The notes below the pieces were generated by a model. The model was not told where the DNA came from. It worked only from the letters and a program-made list of their open reading frames with translations, and did not search any database. Below are positions 38,305-46,986 of a stretch of 64,000 bases of DNA, piece by piece (positions within the stretch are counted from its first letter, which is position 1; each line of letters begins with the position of its first letter). A program made the position numbers and the translations under genes. Source of the DNA: Nonomuraea dietziae (GTDB lineage: Bacteria > Actinomycetota > Actinomycetes > Streptosporangiales > Streptosporangiaceae); NCBI RefSeq assembly GCF_014195505.1, contig NZ_JACIBV010000001.1, positions 3,906,001 to 3,970,000 of the forward strand, in the 5' to 3' direction.

Positions 38305-39099
38305 GTGATCGGAGAGCACGTCGTCGTCGGATACACGCACGACTCGGGTGGACGTGACGCTCTCGCACTCGGGGCCGCCATCACGGGGGTCACCGGCGGC
38401 GAGCTGACAGTGGCCACGATCCACCCTCAGGAGAGCGCCGGACGGGCCGTCGAGGCGCAGGCCAATCTGGCGCACGCGGCCGAGCAGCTGGGCGAGGTGC
38501 CCGCGCAGTACCTCGCCTTCGAGAGCCGCGGTTCGGGGCGGGGCCTGTCGGTGCTGGCCAGCAGGATCAGGGCCGACCTGATCGTGGTCGGCTCCCCTCC
38601 TGGCGGGCCGCGCGGGCGCATCGCCATCGGCAGCACCGCCGACCACCTGCTACACCTGTCGCCCGAGGCGGTCATGATCGCCCCGTTGGGCTACGAGCCG
38701 GTCGGCGCGCCGGCCAGGCTGACGCTGGCCTACGTGCGCAGGCCGCAGGCCGACGAGGCGGTCGAGCGGGTGGCCCAGGCGGCGCTCCGGCTGGGCGTGC
38801 CCATGCGCCTCATCACCCTCGACCTGCGCACCGAGGACAGCGGCAGGCTCCGCGACGACCTGGCGCTGGCCGTACGGCTGGCGTGGGAGAGCACCGGCAT
38901 CGAGGCGGAGGCCGAGACCGCGGAGGGCCACGACGTGTCGGCGGCGCTGGCCGGCGTGGAGTGGCCGCCAGGCGAGCTGCTGGTGTGCGCCGCCAGCGAG
39001 GACGCCCAGCCGCACAGGGTCTTCCTCGGCGAGGTCGCGATGAAGGTGTTGCGCGCTTCCTCGTGCCCCGTCGCCGTGCTGCCCAGGGGCTTCTCCTAA
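38305..39099 (+). CDS. Universal stress protein, two UspA domains
   Basis: A 264-residue protein with two UspA domains in tandem. Domain 1 begins HVVVGYTHDSGGRDALALG and has GSPPGGPRGRIAIGSTADHL, close to the ATP-binding G-2x-G-9x-G(S/T) motif. Domain 2 (from about 138, ARLTLAYVRRPQADEAVERV) ends FLGEVAMKVLRASSCPVAVLP. GTG start 38305. The histidine kinase gene begins 9 bases after its stop, so the two are likely co-transcribed; a link to stress response is known for the family, the exact partner is not. Confidence 0.92.
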   Translation: MIGEHVVVGYTHDSGGRDALALGAAITGVTGGELTVATIHPQESAGRAVEAQANLAHAAEQLGEVPAQYLAFESRGSGRGLSVLASRIRADLIVVGSPPGGPRGRIAIGSTADHLLHLSPEAVMIAPLGYEPVGAPARLTLAYVRRPQADEAVERVAQAALRLGVPMRLITLDLRTEDSGRLRDDLALAVRLAWESTGIEAEAETAEGHDVSAALAGVEWPPGELLVCAASEDAQPHRVFLGEVAMKVLRASSCPVAVLPRGFS

Positions 39100-39108
39100 G
39101 CTGCGGGA

Positions 39109-41091
39109 GTGCCGCAGAGAGCCCGCTTGATCACCTTCGTCGTTCTCGGCGGGTTCGCCGGCGTCTACGTGGTGGCGGGCTCGCCACTGGCCCTGGTGGT
39201 GTTCGCCGCGCAGGCCGCCTTCGTCGTCCGCCGCCGATGGTGGCTGCCGCTCGTCGTCGCGGTGACCGCCTATACCTCGGTGCTCACCATGGGCACCTCG
39301 GTCGGGATCCTCGGCTTCGTGGGCGGTTCGCTGCTGCTGACCCGGCTGTGGCCGCTCGCGCCCGTGGCCGGGGTCAGCGCCGCGCTGCTCGGCCCCGCCG
39401 ACTCCGCGATCAGCGCGGTGCTGATCGCGCTGGTCGTCTACGGCCTCACCCGCCTGACCGAGCGGGTCGACGAGGTCCACGCCACCAGGCTCGCCCTGGC
39501 GATGACCTCCGTCGCCGAGGAGCGCCTGCGCATCGCTGCCGAGCTGAACGAGGGCCTGGGCAGGGCGCTGGCCGTGATCGCGGACAGCGCGCGGGCGGGC
39601 AGGCCCGATGTCGACACCGCCAGGCGCGCCCTGGCCGACGCCCGCGCGGCCGCAGCCGGCTACCGGGCGATGTCGCTGACCCCCGAGATCACGACCGCCA
39701 GGGCGATGCTGGCCGCGGCGGAGATCGGCGCGGAGGCCAGGGTCGGCCACCACGAGCCGCTGGGCCCCGCGGGCGCGCTGCTGGCGGCCGTCCTGCGCGA
39801 GGCGGTGACCGAGGTCGTACGGCGCCGCGCCGCGACCACCTGCCTGATCGAGACCGTCGAGGAAGAGGGCGGCGTACGGCTGCGCGTGACCGACGACGGA
39901 GCCCGCACCGCCGAGTCGCGGTTCATGGGCGAGCTGCCCGTGCGGGTCGAGGAGGCGGGCGGCACGTTGACCACGTCCATGGGCGCGGACGGCAGGCTGA
40001 CGGTCGAGGCCACACTCCCCGGCACCCGCCCTGTCCCCGAGCGCGACGGCGCCTACGCGCTCTCTCTCGCCCTGCTCGCCGCCGTGCTGGCCGGCTTCTC
40101 GCTGAAGGGCCTGCTGCTCGCCGAACACGTGTGGGCCTCCGCGGCGCTCCTCGCGCTGATCTGCGTCATGCAGCTGCGCTCGGTCAGGGGCCGCCACATG
40201 GTCGCCCTCGCGGTGATGACCGCGCTCACCTACGCGCCGCTGCCGCTCCTCGGCACGTCCTGGCTTGGTGTGGCGGGGTTCCTGGCGGGACCTGTCCTGC
40301 TCACCTTCTCGTGGAAGGTGGCGCTGCCCCTGGTCTGCCTGGTGCTGGCCAGCGTGGCCTGGGCGGGCGTCCTCCTGGAGCTGCCCGTGCCCGTGACCGT
40401 CAACTACACGGTCAGCACGCTGGTCACCGGCCTGGTCGTCTACGGGCTGGCGCGGCTGGCCCAGCTGGTCAGGGAGCTGATGGAGGCGCGCCAGGCCCTG
40501 GCCCGCTCGGCGGTGGTCGAGGAGCGCCTGCGGGCCGCCCGTGACCTGCACGACCTGCTCGGCCACAATCTCGCGGCGATCCTGCTCACCTGCGAACTGG
40601 CTCGCAGACTCGACCCCGAGGGCGCGAGGGCGCGACTCGAGGAGGTGCAGGCGATGGTCGAGCGCGCGGAGCGGGATCTGCGGGCGGTCTCAGGAGAGGG
40701 CCCCTCGATGTCGCTGGGCACGGAGGCCGACTCGGCACGTTCGGTGCTGGCGGCGGCGGGCATCTCGGTCACGCTCGACCTCGGCCACGGGGAGCTCGGC
40801 GAGCAGGTCGAGACGGTGCTGAGCACGGTGCTCAGGGAGTCGGTCACCAACGTGCTGCGCCACAGCTCGGCGCGCCACTGCACGGTCACGACCACCCGGG
40901 TGGACGGCGTGGTGCGGCTGCGCGTGCGCAACGACGGCGTGGGCTCGGCCGAGGTCCGCCACGGCTCGGCGGGCATCGGCAACCTGACCACGCGCCTGGC
41001 CGTGCTGCGGGGCGCTCTCACCACCGCGCGAGGCGAGGACTGGTTCGAGTTGACCGCCGAGGCGCCGGTCCTGACCTGGGCGGCCCGCTAG
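39109..41091 (+). CDS. Sensor histidine kinase with internal pseudokinase duplication
   Basis: A 660-residue membrane protein composed of two copies of a DesK/NarX-type module. Copy 1: membrane helices about 5-125, then RIAAELNEGLGRAL where Asn147 replaces the phospho-accepting His, and REAVTEVV where Glu235 replaces the N-box Asn. Copy 2: helices about 315-460, RDLHDLLGHNLAAILL with His481, N-box RESVTNVLRH with Asn581, and G-box VRNDGVGSAE. So only the second half can work as a kinase; the first appears to be a sensory or regulatory pseudokinase. GTG start. It ends 4 bases inside the convergent response regulator gene, its likely partner. Confidence 0.92.
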   Translation: MPQRARLITFVVLGGFAGVYVVAGSPLALVVFAAQAAFVVRRRWWLPLVVAVTAYTSVLTMGTSVGILGFVGGSLLLTRLWPLAPVAGVSAALLGPADSAISAVLIALVVYGLTRLTERVDEVHATRLALAMTSVAEERLRIAAELNEGLGRALAVIADSARAGRPDVDTARRALADARAAAAGYRAMSLTPEITTARAMLAAAEIGAEARVGHHEPLGPAGALLAAVLREAVTEVVRRRAATTCLIETVEEEGGVRLRVTDDGARTAESRFMGELPVRVEEAGGTLTTSMGADGRLTVEATLPGTRPVPERDGAYALSLALLAAVLAGFSLKGLLLAEHVWASAALLALICVMQLRSVRGRHMVALAVMTALTYAPLPLLGTSWLGVAGFLAGPVLLTFSWKVALPLVCLVLASVAWAGVLLELPVPVTVNYTVSTLVTGLVVYGLARLAQLVRELMEARQALARSAVVEERLRAARDLHDLLGHNLAAILLTCELARRLDPEGARARLEEVQAMVERAERDLRAVSGEGPSMSLGTEADSARSVLAAAGISVTLDLGHGELGEQVETVLSTVLRESVTNVLRHSSARHCTVTTTRVDGVVRLRVRNDGVGSAEVRHGSAGIGNLTTRLAVLRGALTTARGEDWFELTAEAPVLTWAAR

Positions 41092-41702
41092 ATCCAGCCC
41101 GCCTCGCGGGCGATGCGGGCGGCGTCGGTGCGGTTGCGGGCGTTGAGCTTGGCGACGATCGCCGTCAGGTAGTTGCGCACGGTGCCCGCGCTGAGGAAGA
41201 GCCTGGTGGCGATCTCGGTGGCCTCCGCGCCGTCGGCGGCCATGCGCAGCACGTCCGCCTCCCTGGGGGTGAGCGGGTTGTCCGCCAGGTCCCACGCCGT
41301 GACCGCCAGCGAGGGGTCGAGCACCCGCTCCCCCGCCGCCACCTTGCGGATCGCCGCCGCCAGCTCCTCGGGCGGCACGGTCTTCAGCACGAACCCGTCG
41401 ACCTGGGCGTCGAGCGCGCGCCGCAGATGTCCCGGCTTGCCGTACGCGGTCAGCATGAGCGTGCGGCAGCCTGGCAGCCTGGTGCGCAGCTCGCCTGCCG
41501 CCTCGAGGCCGTCGATCACGCCCGGCATGTCGATGTCGAGCACCGCGACGTCGGGCCGGTGCGCCAGCGCGGCGGCCACGACCTCGTCGCCGGACTCCAC
41601 GGCGGCCACGACCTCGAGGTCCTGTTCGAGGCCGAGCAGCGCGACGAGAGCGCCCCTGATGACGTGCTGGTCCTCTGCCAGCAACACGCGAATCACAGGC
41701 AT
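41088..41702 (-). CDS. NarL/DesR-type response regulator
   Basis: A 204-residue two-domain response regulator. Receiver: acidic pair AEDQ (Glu10, Asp11), phospho-acceptor Asp56 in VLDIDMPG, Thr in MLTAYG and Lys in FVLKTVPP. Output: LuxR-type HTH LTPREADVLRMAADGAEATE with RLFLSAGTVRNYLTAIVAKL. The gene is convergent to the histidine kinase and overlaps its stop by 4 bases, an unusual layout since DesK/DesR pairs are normally co-directional. Likely target: the ABC exporter at 41795-44871, whose promoter lies next to this gene's start. Confidence 0.95.
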   Translation of the reverse strand: MPVIRVLLAEDQHVIRGALVALLGLEQDLEVVAAVESGDEVVAAALAHRPDVAVLDIDMPGVIDGLEAAGELRTRLPGCRTLMLTAYGKPGHLRRALDAQVDGFVLKTVPPEELAAAIRKVAAGERVLDPSLAVTAWDLADNPLTPREADVLRMAADGAEATEIATRLFLSAGTVRNYLTAIVAKLNARNRTDAARIAREAGWI

Positions 41703-41794
41703 ATGTCTACCAGTGTCCGGATCATGATGACGTCATGGTCGACGGATGATCGCGTCTCTGGTCGGTGAAGCCGCAGTTCAGCAGGCTTGGAGTC

Positions 41795-42526
41795 ATGACA
41801 GACGTGGTGCGGTTGGAGTCGGTGAGCAAGATCTACGGCAGGGGGCAGAGCGCGGTGGCCGCCCTTCGTGAGATGTCGGTGGGCATCCCTCGCGGGAGCT
41901 TCACGGCGGTGATGGGCCCCTCGGGATCGGGCAAGAGCACGTTCCTGCACTGCTCGGCGGGTCTGGACGTGCCGTCCTCCGGCTCGGTGAGGCTCGGCGG
42001 CACCGAGCTGGCAGGGATGGACGAGAGCGCGCTCACCGAGCTGCGCAGGCGCCGGGTCGGCTTCGTCTTCCAGGCGTTCAACCTGGTGTCGGCGCTGACG
42101 GTACTCGAGAACATCACCCTGCCGCTGCGCCTGGCCGGTGCGAAGGTGGACGGCGCGTGGCTGGCCGAGATCGTCGGCAGGGTCGGCCTCGACGGCCGCA
42201 CGGGACACCGCCCCGCCCAGCTGTCCGGCGGGCAGCAGCAGCGGGTGGCGATCGCCAGGGCGCTGGTGACCAGGCCCGAGGTGGTCTTCGGCGACGAGCC
42301 GACCGGCGCGCTCGACACGATGACCGCCCGCGACGTGCTGGTCCTGCTGCGCGAGGTCGTCTCCTCGCTGGGCCAGACCGTGGTGATGGTCACGCACGAC
42401 CCGGTGGCCGCCTCCTACGCCGACACCGTCCTCTTCCTGGCCGACGGCCGAATCGTGGACTCGATGGCCGCCCCGACCGCCGAGAAGGTGGCCGAGCGGA
42501 TGACCAGGCTGGGGGCGTGGAACTGA
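41795..42526 (+). CDS. MacB/LolD-type ABC exporter ATPase
   Basis: A 243-residue ATPase of the MacB-LolD-FtsE family. Walker A is GPSGSGKST, Q-loop VFQAFNLVSALT, signature LSGGQQQRVAIARALV, Walker B VVFGDEPTGALD and H-loop MVTHDPVAA. ATG 41795 is chosen; an upstream in-frame GTG at 41765 lacks a ribosome site. The stop shares a base with the permease ATG (TGATG). The gene is divergent from the response regulator gene, with about 90 bases between, and the pair probably responds to cell-envelope stress. Confidence 0.95.
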   Translation: MTDVVRLESVSKIYGRGQSAVAALREMSVGIPRGSFTAVMGPSGSGKSTFLHCSAGLDVPSSGSVRLGGTELAGMDESALTELRRRRVGFVFQAFNLVSALTVLENITLPLRLAGAKVDGAWLAEIVGRVGLDGRTGHRPAQLSGGQQQRVAIARALVTRPEVVFGDEPTGALDTMTARDVLVLLREVVSSLGQTVVMVTHDPVAASYADTVLFLADGRIVDSMAAPTAEKVAERMTRLGAWN

Positions 42527-44871
42527 TGATCTCCTTCGCGTTGAGTACGCTGCGGCACCGCAAGGCGGGCTTCGCCGGCGCGTTCGTGGCCCTGCTGTGC
42601 GCGGCGGCGCTGGTGACGGCGTGCGGACTGCTGCTGGAGACCGGGTTGCGCGGCGGGGTCGCGCCCGAGCGGTACGCCGGCGCGCCGGTGATCGTGGCGG
42701 GTGACCAGTTCGTCCGCAGCACGGTCGGTGAAGGAGAGAAGGTCAAGACCAAGGCCAAGGCGCTGTCGGAGCGGCGCTGGATCCCCGCCTCCGTGGCCGC
42801 CGAGCTGGCCAAGGTGCGGGGAGTGGAGAAGGTGGTCAGCGAGGTGACCTTCCCCGTCGGCTCCGCCCTCGGCCACGGATGGGAGTCGGCAGCGCTCACC
42901 CCCTTCACCCTGGCCTCGGGCCGTGCCCCTGAGGCCGCCGACGAGGTGGTGGTCGACGCGCGGTTCGCGGGCCGCTCGCTCACGGTGGGCTCGCGCGTCT
43001 ACCGGGTCGTCGGCGTCACCGCGCAGGCCCTGCCCAGCCAGGACACGATCTTCTTCAGCACCCGTGAGGCCAGGCGACTGGCCGGCAGGCCTGGCCAGGT
43101 CAGCGCCGTCGGCGTCTTCCCAGCAGTGAACGTCAGCGTCAAGGGCGCCGTCGTGTACACGGGCGACGAGCGCGGCACGGTCGAGTTCCTCGGCGCGGAG
43201 AAGGCGAGGGTGATGCTGATCAGCCTGGGCGGCGCGCTCGGCGGCACCTCGCTCCTGGTCGCGATCCTGGTCGTGGTCGGCACGTTCGCGCTGTCGGTCC
43301 AGCAGCGTCAGCGTGAGCTGGCCATGCTGCGGGCGGTGGCCGCCACGCCCAGGCAGATCCGCAAGCTGCTGGGCGGCGAGGCGTTGCTGGTCAGCCTGGC
43401 TGCGGGCCTGCCCGGGTCGCTGCTGGGCATCCTCCTCGGCTTCTGGCTGCGTTCGCGGTTCGTCGCACTCGGCGCGATGCCCGGCAACCTCGGGCTCGTC
43501 GTGAGCCCGTTCCCCGTGGCCGCGGCGCTCCTGGCCACCGTGGCGGCCGCATGGGCCGCCGCCCGCGTCAGCGCCCGCCGTACGGCCAGGATCCGGCCCG
43601 TCGAGGCGCTCGGCGAGGCCGCCATGCCGGGGGCGCGGCTGCCATGGGCGCGCCTGCTGGCGGGGGCGCTGATCGTGGCGGGCGCCGTGGTCCTCACGAT
43701 CGTGCTGTCGAACCTGAACACCGAGGCCGCCTCCAGCCCCGTCACGATGCTCACCGCGCTGGTCTGGACGATCGCGGTGGCGGTGCTCGGCCCGGCGCTC
43801 GCCAGGCTGGTCATGGCGCTGCCGGTGCGCGCGCCCGGCGCAGGCGGCTACCTGGCCGCAGCCAACCTGCGCGCGAACTCCGCCCGCATGGCCGCCGTCA
43901 TCACCCCGCTCAGCCTGATGATCGCGATGACGTGCACCATCCTGTTCGTCCAGACCACGATGGGCCAGGCCGCCACCGACCAGGCTGCGGCGGGCATCAG
44001 GGCCGACCACGTGCTCGGCTCCGACGCGCCCGCGGCCGTCCGGACGGTGCGGGGTGTCCGCGCCACGACCGACGTGCTGCGAACCTCGGTCAGGATCGAC
44101 CTGGAGAGGTACGGCGCGCAGGCCGTCACCCCCGAAGGGCTCGACCAGACCATGGACCTGGGCGTGAGCGCGGGCTCCCTGCGGGGCTTCGGCGAAAGTT
44201 CGGTCGCGGTCAGCTCGACGGCGGCCGAGCGTCTGGGCGTCGTCGTGGGCTCCCCGCTCACGCTCACGCTCGGCGACGGCACCCCCGCCTCGCTCAAGGT
44301 CGCCGCCGTCTACACCCGTGGCCTCGCCTTCGGCGACCTCACCCTGCACCACGCGCTCGTGGCCGCGCACGTGGACGACCCGCGCGGCACCCTCCTGGTG
44401 GCGGGCGGCGAGCGGGCCGCGCTGGAGCGGGCGGCGGGCGGCGCCCGGGTGGAGTACCCGGCCGAGGTCGCGATGTCCAACGCGGCGGTCAACTACGTCG
44501 CGATGGGACTGATCGTCGCCTTCTGCGCGATCGCGGTGGTCAACACCCTGGCGATGTCCACGGTGGGTCGCGCCCGCGAGCTGGCGCTGCTGCGCCTGGT
44601 GGGCACCACCAAGCGCCAGGTGCTGCGCATGCTGCGCCTGGAGACGGCGACGGCCGTGCTGGTCGCCGCCGTGCTCGGAACCGCCGTGTCGCTGGTCACG
44701 CTCTCCGCCTTCAGCACGGGGATGACCGGCTCGGCGACGCCTTCGGTGCCGCCGCTCGCCTATCTCGCGGTGGTCGCGGCGGCGGCGCTTCTCGCGCTGG
44801 CCGCCACCGCGCTGCCCGCCAGGTTCGTCCTCAGGCAGTCCCCCGGCGAGGCGATCGGAGCCCGCGAGTGA
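42526..44871 (+). CDS. FtsX-like ABC exporter permease
   Basis: A 781-residue membrane protein with two FtsX domains, the actinomycete MacB-like form. After an N-terminal membrane helix (VALLCAAALVTACGLLLE) and an extracellular domain to about residue 220, a block of membrane helices (LVAILVVVGTFALSVQQRQRE... onward) appears; a second extracellular domain (about 480-640) and a further FtsX block (AMGLIVAFCAIAVVNTLAM, then RELALLRLVGTTKRQVLRML) follow. These proteins do not transport through a channel but act on lipids, peptides or proteins by mechanotransmission. Its 3' end overlaps the convergent glycosyltransferase gene by 41 bases. Confidence 0.94.
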   Translation: MISFALSTLRHRKAGFAGAFVALLCAAALVTACGLLLETGLRGGVAPERYAGAPVIVAGDQFVRSTVGEGEKVKTKAKALSERRWIPASVAAELAKVRGVEKVVSEVTFPVGSALGHGWESAALTPFTLASGRAPEAADEVVVDARFAGRSLTVGSRVYRVVGVTAQALPSQDTIFFSTREARRLAGRPGQVSAVGVFPAVNVSVKGAVVYTGDERGTVEFLGAEKARVMLISLGGALGGTSLLVAILVVVGTFALSVQQRQRELAMLRAVAATPRQIRKLLGGEALLVSLAAGLPGSLLGILLGFWLRSRFVALGAMPGNLGLVVSPFPVAAALLATVAAAWAAARVSARRTARIRPVEALGEAAMPGARLPWARLLAGALIVAGAVVLTIVLSNLNTEAASSPVTMLTALVWTIAVAVLGPALARLVMALPVRAPGAGGYLAAANLRANSARMAAVITPLSLMIAMTCTILFVQTTMGQAATDQAAAGIRADHVLGSDAPAAVRTVRGVRATTDVLRTSVRIDLERYGAQAVTPEGLDQTMDLGVSAGSLRGFGESSVAVSSTAAERLGVVVGSPLTLTLGDGTPASLKVAAVYTRGLAFGDLTLHHALVAAHVDDPRGTLLVAGGERAALERAAGGARVEYPAEVAMSNAAVNYVAMGLIVAFCAIAVVNTLAMSTVGRARELALLRLVGTTKRQVLRMLRLETATAVLVAAVLGTAVSLVTLSAFSTGMTGSATPSVPPLAYLAVVAAAALLALAATALPARFVLRQSPGEAIGARE

Positions 44872-45976
44872 TGGCCCTGCCGTACACCTCGAGGTAGCGG
44901 TCGGCCATCACCGAGGGAGAGAAGCGCTGCTCGGCCTCGCGGCGGCACTCCTCGGGATCGATCTCCTCCACGCGCAGGAGCAGCTCGGCCAGCTGCTCCT
45001 CCGTGTCCGCCAGCCAGCCCGTGCGGCCGTGGTCGATGAGCTCGGGCAGGCAGCCTCGGCGCAGACCGACCGGCGGCACCCCGAGCGCCATGGCCTCGAC
45101 CACGGCCGTGCCGCCGGGCTCGTCCCACTGGATGGGGAAGAGCGCGGCCCGCGCCGAGGCGTACAGCGCGTCTCGGGAGGGGCCGCCCACGCCGCCGATC
45201 CAGCGCACCAGGTCGCCGTCGAGGTAGGGGGCGAGCTGGTCGTGGAAGTAGCGCACGTCGGGATGGCCGTGCAGCGGATGCTCGGGATCCTGCAGAACGG
45301 CTTCGAGCTCGGCAGGGGTGTCCATGCCGCTGACCGGCCCCGCCAGCACGAGAGGCAGGCCGAGCTTCTGGCAGACCCTCGCGGCCAGGTGCTGGCCCTT
45401 CAGCCCGCAGATCCGGCCCATGACGATCACGTGCTCGCCCCGCCCGCCCTCGGAGGGCTGTCCTGCCAGCGGCGTGGCCAGATGGACCGGGCCCAGGGAG
45501 GCGGCCTGCAGCGCCGAGGGGGCGCGGGCCAGCTGCGAGGCCGACACGCCGTTGACGGAGATGCCGGGCGGGAAGCTGCCGTAGAAGCTCGCGTGCTTGC
45601 GCAGGTCCCAGTGGAGCGTGTGCAGGACCGGCGGCCCGCCGAAGGCCGACAGCATGGCGGGCCCGACGACCTCCAGATGGTCGTGCACCAGGTCGATGTC
45701 GTCGCGGCTGCGCAGCTCCTCGATCACCCGCGCCTGATGGGCGTGGGCCAGGCCCATCACCTGGTTGTACGGCTTCTGCAGATGCCCGAACTGCCCGTCG
45801 GGGAAGGCCGTGATCAGCTCGTCCACCTCGATCGAGCTCGAGCCCACGGAGGCGAGCACGACCTTCACGCCGCGGGCGCGCAGCGGCGGGATCAGCGTGG
45901 CCACGACGTTCTCGATACCGCCGTAGCCGTCGGGCGGGACGGGAAGCCACGGTCCCGCGTTCATGAGGATCTTCAT
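44831..45976 (-). CDS. GT4-family glycosyltransferase
   Basis: A 381-residue GT-B fold glycosyltransferase of family 4. N-terminal domain: PPDGYGGIENVVATLIPPLR, the acceptor-side glycine loop. C-terminal domain: VIVMGRICGLKGQHLAARVC, FPIQWDEPGGTAVVEAMALG with the E-x7-E nucleotide-sugar motif, and RTGWLADTEEQLAELL. ATG 45976 overlaps the gpgS stop (ATGA), so the two are coupled and may act in the same glycoside pathway. Sugar donor and acceptor are unknown; a role in extending or making a glucosylglycerate-like compound or polysaccharide is inference. Confidence 0.92.
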   Translation of the reverse strand: MKILMNAGPWLPVPPDGYGGIENVVATLIPPLRARGVKVVLASVGSSSIEVDELITAFPDGQFGHLQKPYNQVMGLAHAHQARVIEELRSRDDIDLVHDHLEVVGPAMLSAFGGPPVLHTLHWDLRKHASFYGSFPPGISVNGVSASQLARAPSALQAASLGPVHLATPLAGQPSEGGRGEHVIVMGRICGLKGQHLAARVCQKLGLPLVLAGPVSGMDTPAELEAVLQDPEHPLHGHPDVRYFHDQLAPYLDGDLVRWIGGVGGPSRDALYASARAALFPIQWDEPGGTAVVEAMALGVPPVGLRRGCLPELIDHGRTGWLADTEEQLAELLLRVEEIDPEECRREAEQRFSPSVMADRYLEVYGRAITRGLRSPRRGTA

Positions 45977-46878
45977 GCCACGTCCTCCTCCATGACGGCG
46001 CTCAAGGACGCGAGCGGAGGCCGCTCGGCGACGGACACGTTGGTGAACGTGTCGGGGTTGAACTGGCGCAGCAGGGTCGCGGGCGGCTCGGAGGCGACGA
46101 TCCTGCCCTGGCGTTCCAGGCGTGACCAGGCGGTGAGCATGATCTGCCCGGACATCCTGCCGAGCGCGGCGGTGCTCTGGTGGGAGTGCTCGCGGCTGCC
46201 GAGGTCCACTTGGGCCATGGCGTCCAGTCCGACCTTCTCCAGCAGGTCGACGAGGAGGCCGAACTCGACCCCGTACTCGGTGACGTACGGCACGCTCTCG
46301 AGCGCCGAGCGCCTGCCCGCGTACTCGCCTCCGAGCGGTTGCACGAATCCGGCCAGCTCGGGCCAGAAGAGGTTGAGCAGCGGTCTGGCGACCAGCTCGG
46401 TGACCCTTCCGCCCTCGCCGCGCCGTCCTCGCAGGGGCCGCTCGTAGGCGCCCTTCACGAACTGGATGCGCGGATCGGTGAGTAGTGGCCCGAGCAGCCC
46501 GGAGACGAAGTGGGCTCCGAAGTTGCGCAGGTCGGAATCTATGTAGACGACCACATCGCCGTGGCTGGCGGCCAGGCCCTTCCAGAGGGCCTCGCCCTTG
46601 CCCGACAGCGGTGGGAGTTCGGGAAGCACGTCGTCCTGACGGACGACGCGGGCTCCAGCCTCGGCCGCTCGGGCGGCCGTGGCGTCGGTGGAACGCGAGT
46701 CGACGACCAGGACCTCGTCGACCAGCTCTGCCAGATCCCTGCGGATCGTCGAGACGATCGCGCCCACTGTGCGCTCCTCGTCCCGCGCCGGCAGGACCAC
46801 ACTGACCGTGGTCGTGCCCTTGGCCAGGCGGAGCGCGTCGAGCGGCCAGTCGGCGGCGGTACTGGTATTCGTTTCCAT
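45973..46878 (-). CDS. gpgS: Glucosyl-3-phosphoglycerate synthase
   Basis: A 301-residue GT81 enzyme that transfers glucose from a nucleotide sugar to 3-phosphoglycerate, first step of glucosylglycerate (and, in mycobacteria, methylglucose lipopolysaccharide) synthesis. Diagnostic parts: VVLPARDEERTVGAIVSTI, LSGKGEALWKGLAAS, the metal-binding VYIDSDLRNF and FVQPLGGEYAGRR. Length is near the mycobacterial enzyme (about 320). No glucosyl-3-phosphoglycerate phosphatase gene (gpgP) is adjacent. A TATAAC box (complement of 46929-46934) lies about 50 bases upstream of the ATG. Confidence 0.92.
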   Translation of the reverse strand: METNTSTAADWPLDALRLAKGTTTVSVVLPARDEERTVGAIVSTIRRDLAELVDEVLVVDSRSTDATAARAAEAGARVVRQDDVLPELPPLSGKGEALWKGLAASHGDVVVYIDSDLRNFGAHFVSGLLGPLLTDPRIQFVKGAYERPLRGRRGEGGRVTELVARPLLNLFWPELAGFVQPLGGEYAGRRSALESVPYVTEYGVEFGLLVDLLEKVGLDAMAQVDLGSREHSHQSTAALGRMSGQIMLTAWSRLERQGRIVASEPPATLLRQFNPDTFTNVSVAERPPLASLSAVMEEDVA

Positions 46879-46928
46879 GCAGTCTGCCCCGATCTGAAGG
46901 AGTTCGCCGGGAAGGCAGCTCTGCCCTG

Positions 46929-46934
46929 GTTATA
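46929..46934 (-). promoter_or_regulatory. Possible -10 box of gpgS
   Basis: TATAAC on the minus strand, 51 bases before the gpgS ATG, in the 108-base gap shared with the divergent oxidoreductase gene. No good -35 match is evident; assignment is by motif only. Confidence 0.35.
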
Positions 46935-46971
46935 GCGATTCGAACATCATTGTTTGCTCGACCGCAGATGA

Positions 46972-46981
46972 GGCATATGCC
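46972..46981. promoter_or_regulatory. GGCATATGCC palindrome before the Gfo/Idh gene
   Basis: A perfect 10-bp palindrome that ends 5 bases before the GTG at 46987, so a bound protein would block translation start or early transcription. It could be an operator; ten bases is short enough for chance. Confidence 0.35.
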
Positions 46982-46986
46982 GAACC

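Noticed and set aside
44831..46878. Methylglucose lipopolysaccharide gene cluster
   Set aside because: GpgS is the only marker; no gpgP, methyltransferase or acyltransferase is adjacent, and the GT4 alone is not specific.
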